A stretch of 51,956 bases of DNA from Halomicronema sp. CCY15110 (lineage in GTDB: Bacteria > Cyanobacteriota > Cyanobacteriia > Phormidesmidales > Phormidesmidaceae): positions 1-51,956 of the forward strand of contig NZ_JACSWC010000319.1 of the NCBI RefSeq assembly GCF_016888165.1, in the 5' to 3' direction. Position 1 is the stretch's first letter. Each line of letters starts with the position of its first letter. Position numbers and translations under genes: made by a program. Of the stretch, positions 18,472 to 25,309 are shown piece after piece. The notes beneath the pieces are model-generated. The model did not search any database. It saw only the letters and a program-made list of their open reading frames with translations, and was not told the DNA's origin.

Positions 18472-19401
18472 ATGGATCTGCTCAAAACCCTGCCCATTGG
18501 CCTCTATCTCGAAGAGCCGGTCACCTGGCTGCATCGACTCGATCCTCGCGTCAAGCTGTTTTGGCTGTTTAGCATTTTGGTTAGCCCCATCTTGGCGAAT
18601 GCGAGCTGGCGCTTCTTCCTAGTCGGCTTGCTAATGGCGCTCACAATCACCGCCCTGATTCCCCTACGAGTCTGGCGGCAACAAATGGGCTGGTTACTAT
18701 TCCTCTGCACCATGATGCTGGTGCTGACTGCGCTGCTGCCCGATGGTTTGGCGATCGCCTACCAGGCTCCAGTCCCCTCACCCACGGCAATACAGAGCAT
18801 TGAGCCGTTTCCCGATCAGTTTCCCCCCACTGCGTTTGCGGTGCCGCCTGCGACGGGCTATCAATATGTGGTGCTGGATGCTTGGCGACTGACGGTGACC
18901 CAGCGATCGCTGGAACTGGGCATTCGTCTGAGTACATTGTTGTTCACGTTGATTTACGGCACCAACTTATTTTTGCTGACGACGGCATCAGAGGAGGTGA
19001 CGGTGGCGATTGAGGTGCTGATGCGCCCCCTGCGATCGCTCAACGTCCCCGTCACGGAAATTGCCCTCACCGTCACGCTGGCGCTGCGGTTTATTCCCCT
19101 CGTGCTGGAAGAAACGCAAAACTTGATTCGCTCCGTCCAGACTCGGGCGATTAACTGGAAAAAACTCGGCTTTCGGGGCTCGGCGCAAGTGTGGCTGGCC
19201 ATCACTGAGCGTCTATTGAAAAACCTACTGCTCCGCGCCGAGCAAACTGCCGCCGCGATGGCGGTGCGGGGCTTTACCACGCCCGATACGCACCGGGTGA
19301 AATGGTCAGAACTGCGGCTGCGGACGGCTGACTTTCTCGCATTAGTCGCCCTCGTTGGCTTTTGGTATGCCCGCGTGGTGTGGGGTGGCGAAGGAGTCTG
19401 A
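18472..19401 (+). CDS. ecfT: Energy-coupling factor transporter transmembrane protein EcfT (CbiQ family)
   Basis: A 309-residue membrane component of an energy-coupling factor (vitamin or metal) importer. The N-terminal LDPRVKLFWLF is typical of CbiQ/EcfT. Five to six spans are present, along with two cytoplasmic coupling helices with the Ala-Arg-Gly-type motifs: SVQTRAINWKKL (about 221-232) and AMAVRGFTTPD (about 260-270), which match the two A-R-G boxes in relaxed form. An unusually long loop of about 50 residues rich in Pro and Thr sits between spans 3 and 4. No ATPase or S-component gene is adjacent, so it presumably works with EcfA and substrate-binding partners encoded elsewhere. The stop codon overlaps the next gene's ATG by one base. 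Confidence 0.9.
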   Translation: MDLLKTLPIGLYLEEPVTWLHRLDPRVKLFWLFSILVSPILANASWRFFLVGLLMALTITALIPLRVWRQQMGWLLFLCTMMLVLTALLPDGLAIAYQAPVPSPTAIQSIEPFPDQFPPTAFAVPPATGYQYVVLDAWRLTVTQRSLELGIRLSTLLFTLIYGTNLFLLTTASEEVTVAIEVLMRPLRSLNVPVTEIALTVTLALRFIPLVLEETQNLIRSVQTRAINWKKLGFRGSAQVWLAITERLLKNLLLRAEQTAAAMAVRGFTTPDTHRVKWSELRLRTADFLALVALVGFWYARVVWGGEGV

Positions 19402-20870
19402 TGCTGTCACCGTGGTATGTGCGATCGCGGCCCCTCAATCACCAAACGGGGTCGGAAATTTTTTCGGCATTGTATGGTGCGGCGGCGTTGGAAGCGACCA
19501 CAGCCCAGCCGGAGCAGAGTTGGCAGACCATCGCTACCCTGCTTGAAAGCCCTGCTCAGTTACCGCCAGAGACCCCCCAAGCGCGACTCGCCCGCTATTC
19601 CATCTGTGCGGGAGCCCCCAGGGTCATCAACGCTCGCCCTCAGCTGTGGACGCCCCCCGTCGGGGAAATCTTGCCGATGCTGGCGGCGCGGCTGGCAACT
19701 CCCCCAGCTGACACCATGCTGCTCGATGAGCAGGGGCAGCCACTAGAGACCCCTCTGGAGCCCTTTGCGGGGGGCTGGCTGGGCTGGCTAGGGTACGACC
19801 TCGCCTGGGAAATTGAGGCGCTGCCGACTCACAATGCTGATCCGCTGCCGTTTCCCGTCGCCTTTTGGTATGAGCCGAAAACGTTCGCCATTTTAGATCA
19901 TGTGGAGCAACGGCTCTGGCTGGCAGCTACCCAGGCTGCACAACTGGAGGAGATGGAGCAGGCGATCGCCCGCGCCCAATACCCGCTACCGTCATCCCCG
20001 GCCTTTGCAAAGCCCTTAGAATTTGCTTCCTCGCAAGCCGCCTATGAAGCCGCTGTGCAACAAGCCAAAGCGTACATTCGGGCCGGGGATATTTTTCAAG
20101 CCAACCTCTCCCTACGTTTCACCACCGAAACCGTCACCGATAGCTGGACGGTTTATCAACACCTGCATCGCATTAACCCCTCGCCCTTTGCCAGCTATTG
20201 GCGCACCCCGTGGGGGGCCGTTGTGAGCTGCTCGCCAGAACGCTTAGTCTCGCTTCAGGGCGATCGCGCCGAAACGCGACCCATTGCGGGTACCCGCCCC
20301 CGGGGTGCCTCAGCCCCAGCAGACCAGGCCCTCGCGCAAGAACTCCTGAGCAACCGCAAAGAACTGGCCGAGCACATCATGCTCGTTGACCTTGAGCGCA
20401 ACGATTTGGGGCGAGTCTGCACCTGGGGCACGGTCGAAGTCGACGAACTGCTGGCGCTGGAACCCTACAGCCACGTGATGCACCTGGTCAGCAATGTGGT
20501 GGGGCAGCTAGCCCCGGATAAAACCGCGATCGACCTGATTCGGGCGACCTTTCCCGGCGGTACCATCACCGGGTGCCCCAAAGTCCGCTGTATGGAAATC
20601 ATCGAAGCGTTGGAACCTTGGCGGCGCAGCCTGTTCTATGGCTCCTGTGGCTATCTGGACTGGCGTGGCCATCTGGACCTGAATATTTTGATTCGCACGT
20701 TGCTGATGGCTCCCACAGGGCATGATGGCTTACAAGCCGTATGGGGACAGGTGGGAGCAGGCATTGTGGCCGACAGTCAACCCACGCGAGAGTGGCGCGA
20801 GTCCCTGCAAAAAGCTCAAGCTCAGTTGCTGGCGATCGGCCTCACTAGCGAAACGATGGCACCCCAGTAA
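19401..20870 (+). CDS. Chorismate-binding enzyme, anthranilate/aminodeoxychorismate synthase component I (TrpE/PabB family)
   Basis: A 489-residue chorismate-utilising enzyme. The C-terminal catalytic domain shows FQANLSLRF, SCSPERLVS, PIAGTRPRG (294-302), LLSNRKELAEHIMLVDLERNDLGRV, YSHVMHLVS, FPGGTITGCPKVRCMEII and GYLDWRGHLD. N-terminal length and PFAGGWLGWLGYDL favour PabB (folate p-aminobenzoate branch). However, the residue after PI in PIxGT is alanine, as in TrpE, where E. coli PabB has lysine, so I leave the symbol empty. The ATG at 19401 is chosen because AAGGAG lies four bases upstream and the start overlaps the ecfT stop (TGATG). The next gene, pipX, is about 370 bases away with its own regulatory region. 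Confidence 0.88.
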   Translation: MLSPWYVRSRPLNHQTGSEIFSALYGAAALEATTAQPEQSWQTIATLLESPAQLPPETPQARLARYSICAGAPRVINARPQLWTPPVGEILPMLAARLATPPADTMLLDEQGQPLETPLEPFAGGWLGWLGYDLAWEIEALPTHNADPLPFPVAFWYEPKTFAILDHVEQRLWLAATQAAQLEEMEQAIARAQYPLPSSPAFAKPLEFASSQAAYEAAVQQAKAYIRAGDIFQANLSLRFTTETVTDSWTVYQHLHRINPSPFASYWRTPWGAVVSCSPERLVSLQGDRAETRPIAGTRPRGASAPADQALAQELLSNRKELAEHIMLVDLERNDLGRVCTWGTVEVDELLALEPYSHVMHLVSNVVGQLAPDKTAIDLIRATFPGGTITGCPKVRCMEIIEALEPWRRSLFYGSCGYLDWRGHLDLNILIRTLLMAPTGHDGLQAVWGQVGAGIVADSQPTREWRESLQKAQAQLLAIGLTSETMAPQ

Positions 20871-21243
20871 CACTGCTCACGATGTGCTGGGCGCAATGGG
20901 CCATGACGCTGACGCGCCCTTTGCCCCCCCCAGAGGCGGTCGGCCAATGAGTCGGAGACGGTGCTTGGCGATGATTGCTGACCGACTTGCTTAAACCGCC
21001 AGAGAACTGTTCTCCAATCGGCGATTTTCAGCAGCATGAAGCCTGCCTGCGATCGCTCTCTGGTAGCGCAATGAACTTATCCACATCGGTAACTACCCTT
21101 ACGTAGCGGCCTGCAAATCATCGTGAATCGAGGGGATTTTGTAATCTAAGTGCCACCCTGATATACACTCTAGTGTTACATCCCATGATGACCTAAAGTG
21201 TTTGGGTGGCTAGCGGTAACATGACTCAAGTTTTCCCACCTGG
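20871..21243. other. Intergenic regulatory spacer upstream of pipX
   Basis: About 370 bases with no gene. It contains a small perfect palindrome, GAGAAC-T-GTTCTC (21002-21014), and a GTA-N8-TAC sequence (21089-21102) matching the NtcA consensus. TAATCT at 21142-21147 is a possible -10, but it lies further from the NtcA box than in typical NtcA-activated promoters. Confidence 0.5.
21089..21102 (+). promoter_or_regulatory. Candidate NtcA-binding site GTA-N8-TAC upstream of pipX
   Basis: Exact match to the NtcA consensus GTA-N8-TAC, about 140 bases before the ATG of pipX, which encodes the co-activator of NtcA. The consensus has only six fixed bases, so roughly one chance match per 4 kb is expected; context is what makes it worth listing. 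No textbook -10 box sits about 22 bases downstream. Confidence 0.4.
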
Positions 21244-21516
21244 ATGAGTACAGAAAATTACATCAATCACCCCACGTTTGGCTTACTCTTCCGGCTGTGT
21301 ATGGTTGCCGAAGGGCAGGAATTATTCGCCACCTTATATGCCCAGCGATTATTTTTTATCGTGACCGCCACCATTCCCCGAGGCTTTACCTTCGATTCGG
21401 TGAGTCGCAGCGATGCTCGACAGCGGTTTGAGGAAAGGATGCGATCGCTGCGGCGACAGGGCAACTATTCGGAGTACGATCGCTTGCAGAAGATCTACAA
21501 GCAAACCTTTCAATGA
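21244..21516 (+). CDS. pipX: PipX, NtcA co-activator / PII-interacting protein
   Basis: A 90-residue protein closely resembling cyanobacterial PipX: NYINHPTFGLLFRLC at the N-terminus, LFATLYAQRLFFIVT in the Tudor-like domain, and the helical C-terminus with RRQGNYSEYDRLQKIYKQTF. PipX swaps between the nitrogen regulator NtcA (activating it when 2-oxoglutarate is high) and the PII protein GlnB. The ATG has no strong Shine-Dalgarno. Its TGA overlaps the ATG of pipY by four bases (ATGA), the usual pipXY arrangement. A candidate NtcA box lies upstream, which would give autoregulatory feedback. Length and sequence leave little doubt. Confidence 0.97.
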   Translation: MSTENYINHPTFGLLFRLCMVAEGQELFATLYAQRLFFIVTATIPRGFTFDSVSRSDARQRFEERMRSLRRQGNYSEYDRLQKIYKQTFQ

Positions 21517-22199
21517 CCGCTTCTCCGTTAACTAATCCCATTGCGAATCGCGTTACCGCCATTACCCATGAGCTGCCCCCATCGGTGCGTTTGATCGGGG
21601 TTTCCAAAAAGCAGCCTGCCAGTGCGGTGCGGGCGGCGTATCAGGCCAATCTGCGCGATTTTGGCGAAAGCATGGTGCAGGAGGCGATCGCGAAACAAGC
21701 GGAACTGGCTGACCTGGACGATATTACCTGGCACTTGATCGGCCATCTGCAAAGCAATAAGGCGCGGAAAGCGCTGGAGCATTTTGACTGGATTCATTCC
21801 ATCGATAGCCTCAAAATCGCCACCCGTTTGAACAAGATCGCAGGTGAAATGGCCCGATCACCCGATTGCTGCCTGCAAGTAAAAATGGTGCCTGATCCGA
21901 CCAAGTTTGGCTTTTCGTTAGAAGAACTTTGGTCAGCCCTGCCCACATTGAACCAACTAGAGCATTTAAACATTGTGGGGTTGATGACCATTCCCCCTTT
22001 AGAAAGCTCTATGGCCGAAGTCGAAGCCATCTTCGAGCAGGCCAAAATCTTGATCGATCAAATCAATCAGCAAGGGTTCGATCAGCTGCACTTATCAGAA
22101 CTTTCGATGGGGATGTCGGGCGATTATCCAGTTGCGATCGCCGCCGGTTCAACCATGATTCGACTAGGCACAACCCTCTTTGGCGATCGCCCTGCTTAG
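21513..22199 (+). CDS. pipY: PipY, YggS-family pyridoxal-phosphate homeostasis protein
   Basis: A 228-residue PLP-binding protein of the YggS/PLPBP (COG0325) family, named PipY in cyanobacteria. The PLP lysine lies in LIGVSKKQPA (about residues 26-35). Other family signatures are FGESMVQEAIAK, WHLIGHLQSNKARKAL, WIHSIDSLKIA, KFGFSLEEL, VGLMTIPP and the C-terminal LSMGMSGDYPVAIAAGSTMIRLGTTLFG. These proteins have no known catalytic activity; they buffer PLP and influence amino-acid and nitrogen balance. Translation is coupled to pipX by an ATGA overlap. sepF and proC follow, the conserved cyanobacterial order. Confidence 0.96.
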   Translation: MTASPLTNPIANRVTAITHELPPSVRLIGVSKKQPASAVRAAYQANLRDFGESMVQEAIAKQAELADLDDITWHLIGHLQSNKARKALEHFDWIHSIDSLKIATRLNKIAGEMARSPDCCLQVKMVPDPTKFGFSLEELWSALPTLNQLEHLNIVGLMTIPPLESSMAEVEAIFEQAKILIDQINQQGFDQLHLSELSMGMSGDYPVAIAAGSTMIRLGTTLFGDRPA

Positions 22200-22616
22200 G
22201 TTTCAGCGATCGGTCATTTGCCAGTTGGCTTCCAGTCAGTTTGATCATTCACTAACGACCTCGATCAAAAAACTTGATCGGTGCGATCGGATCAATTCGA
22301 ACTGGAGGATGAAATCAAGCCGCAGTCGAGATCCTAAAGTTTTTAACTAATTATTAATCGGGGTATCCATTTTGGGATTTCGTGTATACTGTGGACTCAA
22401 ATTCCGCAAACTCGATTAGAGTATAAGCGGTTCAACGAACGACTCGTTTTCTGACTGATTCAACTTTCGATTCCGCTAGAAAACGACGCCTCTTACCTCA
22501 ATTAGTTTGTTTCTTCACTCACACAGTTGGAAGCCACTAAACGAGGTCGTTGGCATCATCTCTCATGCTGAGCGGGTCTCTGACCTGCAAACTGCTGATT
22601 GTCATGGAGTGTAGCT
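22200..22616. other. Long leader/promoter region of sepF
   Basis: About 415 bases without a gene. It holds a GATC-rich stretch with several partial repeats of GATCGG/GATCAA (22255-22295) and an A/T-rich segment with TATACT at 22385-22390, a candidate -10 without a matching -35. GGAG at 22606-22609 is the sepF ribosome-binding site. Confidence 0.45.
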
Positions 22617-23246
22617 GTGAGCAACTTGTTCAATAAACTAAGAGACTTTGTCGGCCTTAACGACCCTGCCGACTACGACTATGAGTATGACGAGATAGAC
22701 GCTGGTGATGATTACCAGACGCTCTATCAAGAAGAGAACTCACCACAACAACCGGCAATGGCGGCTCCGCAGCCCCAGCCGCAACCTGTGCAAGAAGACG
22801 CACGCGCTCGCCGTCGAGTCCGCGAGCGGATGTTGTCCAATGAAACTGGAATAAACACCATGGGAAGTAATGTGATTGGTATGCCTGGAGCGATTAACGG
22901 AGCCTCCGAAGTGGTGGTGATGGAGCCACGCTCATTTGAAGAAATGCCGCAGGCGATTCAAGCGCTGCGGGAGCGCAAGTCGGTCGTGTTGAACCTGACC
23001 ACGATGGATCCGGATCAGGCCCAGCGCGCCGTTGACTTCGTCGCCGGCGGCACCTACGCCATCGACGGCCATCAAGAGCGCATTGGCGAGAGCATCTTCC
23101 TGTTCACGCCGAACTGCGTCCACGTGAGCACGCCGACCGATGTCGAGGAAGACATGCCCGTCGCGCCGCAGACGCCGATGATGGATCCTCGCAACGTGCC
23201 CCCCACTCCCGTTTGGGGCACCGATCGCGCCGTGGGCATGGGTTAA
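22617..23246 (+). CDS. sepF: Cell division protein SepF (Cdv2)
   Basis: Membrane-associated FtsZ anchor that polymerises at the septum. 209 residues. The N-terminal amphipathic helix [12 protein letters not shown] is the membrane-targeting part. Then comes an acidic and glutamine/proline-rich linker (about 13-85), and the SepF core (about 95-175) with [44 protein letters not shown] and [17 protein letters not shown] is chosen as start because relatives begin at this helix and GGAG lies seven bases upstream; an in-frame TTG at 22599 would add six atypical residues. A proline/methionine-rich tail follows the core. It lies between pipY and proC, as in many cyanobacteria. Confidence 0.96.
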   Translation: MSNLFNKLRDFVGLNDPADYDYEYDEIDAGDDYQTLYQEENSPQQPAMAAPQPQPQPVQEDARARRRVRERMLSNETGINTMGSNVIGMPGAINGASEVVVMEPRSFEEMPQAIQALRERKSVVLNLTTMDPDQAQRAVDFVAGGTYAIDGHQERIGESIFLFTPNCVHVSTPTDVEEDMPVAPQTPMMDPRNVPPTPVWGTDRAVGMG

Positions 23247-23320
23247 TTGCCCCACTCCAGCAGCATTGCTGAGAGCGTGATTTCTGCCGACGATGGTGAC
23301 ATCGTCAACTTGATTGTTCG

Positions 23321-24148
23321 TTGAACAAGGACGTTAGCTCGTTGCCAACACAGCTAGGCGTTTTGGGAGGCGGGGTAATGGGTGAGGCACTCATTTCCCG
23401 CCTTATTTCCCTGGGAACTTTTGCCGCTGAGGCGATCGTCGTCGGAGACCCGTCGGCATCGCGTCAGCAATTTTTGGTGGATACCTATGGCGTTCAGGCC
23501 ACCGGCGATAATCGCGCCGTGCTAGCTGACACCGCCGTGGTACTTGTGGCGGTCAAGCCCCAGATCTTCAGCAAGCTCGTGCCGGATTTGCAAGCCGCTG
23601 CTAGTCAACAAACCTCGCTATTGCTCTCAATTATGGCCGGGACGCCGCTCACCACCCTCGAAGCGGCGGTGCCCGGTTGGCCCGTGGTGCGGGCCATGCC
23701 CAACACCCCCGCCACCGTGGGCGCAGGAATAACCGCGATCGCCCCTGGCCAAACCGCCACCGCTGACCATCTGGCCCAAGCGCGAACCATTTTTGCCGCC
23801 GTGGGCGATGTGGTCGAAGTGCCCGAACACTTGATTAATGCCGTGACGGGCTTATCCGGCTCTGGCCCTGGTTACGTCGCCGTCATGATTGAGGCGTTAG
23901 CTGATGGGGGCGTCGCGGCGGGCCTGCCGCGCGCGATCGCGTTACAACTCGCGATTCAAACCGTGCGGGGCACCGCCACCCTCGTGCAAGAAACTGACTT
24001 ACACCCCGCCATCCTCAAAGATCGAGTGACGAGTCCAGGCGGCACCACCATCGCGGGCATTGCGGCGTTAGAAGCCGGCGGCATCCGCACGGCTTTGATC
24101 AGTGCCGTCCAGGCCGCCTGCGATCGCGCAGATGAGCTGGGGAAATAA
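23321..24148 (+). CDS. proC: Pyrroline-5-carboxylate reductase
   Basis: Last enzyme of proline synthesis, NAD(P)H-dependent. 275 residues from the TTG at 23321, or 268 from the TTG at 23342, which has AAGGA ten bases upstream. The Rossmann motif is VLGGGVMGEAL (about 14-24). Family signatures include VVRAMPNTPATVGAGITAI, the dimer-interface GLSGSGPGYVAVMIEALADGGVAAGLPR (split around residue 180) and the C-terminal HPAILKDRVTSPGGTTIAGI. It is the fourth gene of the pipX-pipY-sepF-proC row, about 75 bases after sepF. Neither start has ATG, so the N-terminus is uncertain by a few residues. Confidence 0.96.
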   Translation: MNKDVSSLPTQLGVLGGGVMGEALISRLISLGTFAAEAIVVGDPSASRQQFLVDTYGVQATGDNRAVLADTAVVLVAVKPQIFSKLVPDLQAAASQQTSLLLSIMAGTPLTTLEAAVPGWPVVRAMPNTPATVGAGITAIAPGQTATADHLAQARTIFAAVGDVVEVPEHLINAVTGLSGSGPGYVAVMIEALADGGVAAGLPRAIALQLAIQTVRGTATLVQETDLHPAILKDRVTSPGGTTIAGIAALEAGGIRTALISAVQAACDRADELGK

Positions 24149-24166
24149 CCCTATGGGAGATCGGCT

Positions 24167-24466
24167 GTGGACTGGACTCGTTTAGTCGTTCAAATTTTAA
24201 TTGCGTTTGGCTGTGCCGGTTTAGCGTCGTTATTGCTGCCCCGACGCATCCCCGGCAAACTGTTTGGGCTGCTTGTCATCGGCTTTGCGGGCGTCTGGCT
24301 GGGAGAGTGGGTTGTCCAATATTTAGCCACGACCTTTGGACTGCCCATCCCCAACTTTGTCACCTGGGATATTCAAGGGGTACCGATTTTGCCTGCGGTG
24401 CTCGGTTCCGCCATTATCTTGTTCGTGGTGACCAGCTTTCTCTCTTGGGGACGGTATCAGCGCTGA
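24167..24466 (+). CDS. Small three-span membrane protein, GlsB/YeaQ-like
   Basis: A 99-residue membrane protein with three hydrophobic helices: residues 6-24, 32-53 and 74-92. The glycine-rich pattern around RIPGKLFGLLVIGFAGVWLGEW resembles GlsB/YeaQ/YmgE stress-response membrane proteins, but the similarity is loose. The GTG start comes 18 bases after the proC stop, so co-transcription with proC is likely. A GGGAG sequence lies upstream. It faces plsY with about 20 bases between stops. Function unknown. Confidence 0.78.
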   Translation: MDWTRLVVQILIAFGCAGLASLLLPRRIPGKLFGLLVIGFAGVWLGEWVVQYLATTFGLPIPNFVTWDIQGVPILPAVLGSAIILFVVTSFLSWGRYQR

Positions 24467-24487
24467 TGGCCCGTGGTCGTCCAGCCT

Positions 24488-25132
24488 TTAGCTAGTGGGG
24501 GTGCGGCTGCCCAGACGTGGCTCCGTGCCTTCCAGCAGTCGCTGAATATTGGTGCGATGGCGCAGGATGACGTAAAGGCTACCGGCGATCGCTAGCAAGA
24601 GATACGGCCATGGTTGCTGAAACACCACCATAAAGACGACGGCGGCTAATGCCGCCATAATCGAACTCAACGAAACAATTCGCGAGCAGCCTAGCGCCAC
24701 AGCAAACACCGCCGCCGCCCCGAGGCCAGCGGGCCAGTACAGCGCCAACAGCACTCCCAACCCGGTGGCCGCCGACTTGCCGCCGGTCCAATTTAACCAG
24801 ACCGAGCGACTATGCCCCAAAATCGCCAGCCCGCCTGCTCCAGTAATCCACCAGTCCACAGTGCTCAGCCAAGTGGACTGGTCGGCATAGCTAGCCGTCA
24901 GTAGCCCCTGCACCATCAACACCGCTAGCAAGCCCTTACAGAGATCGATCAGCAGCACAGCGATCCCCGCGGCTTTGCCCACCACACGCATGACGTTAGT
25001 TGCGCCGGTGTTGCCCGAGCCGTGCTCTCGAATATCAATTCCTCTCACGGCTTTGGCGATGAGATATCCCGTTGGGATTGAGCCGAGCAAATAAGCCGCT
25101 AACAGCGTCAATAGTCCAACTAGCCAAGCCAT
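24488..25132 (-). CDS. plsY: Acyl-phosphate:glycerol-3-phosphate acyltransferase PlsY
   Basis: Integral membrane enzyme adding the first acyl chain to glycerol-3-phosphate, using acyl-phosphate. 214 residues. The three conserved motifs of the family are visible: GSIPTGYLIA (motif 1 with serine and glycine), EHGSGNTGATNVMRV (motif 2 region) and KSAATGLGVLL (motif 3), plus the first-helix AAYLLG. The ATG at 25132 is chosen because GGGAG lies eight bases upstream and the protein starts in a membrane helix; an in-frame upstream start at 25189 would add 19 polar residues. It is convergent with the small membrane protein gene. Confidence 0.96.
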   Translation of the reverse strand: MAWLVGLLTLLAAYLLGSIPTGYLIAKAVRGIDIREHGSGNTGATNVMRVVGKAAGIAVLLIDLCKGLLAVLMVQGLLTASYADQSTWLSTVDWWITGAGGLAILGHSRSVWLNWTGGKSAATGLGVLLALYWPAGLGAAAVFAVALGCSRIVSLSSIMAALAAVVFMVVFQQPWPYLLLAIAGSLYVILRHRTNIQRLLEGTEPRLGSRTPTS

Positions 25133-25309
25133 GATGAATTCTCCCTGGGGACACCATTCCTCAGTGTACTGTCCGGTGTGATCCCGCAAAATCTGACCGC
25201 TCGAACTTTTACAAAGAACGGCTGCTCCTTTACAAAGGATCCGCCCTCTAGCTCAGCGATCGCTCATCTTTGAGTTCAGCTAATGTGGTCAAACCTCTGT
25301 AGTCAAACC

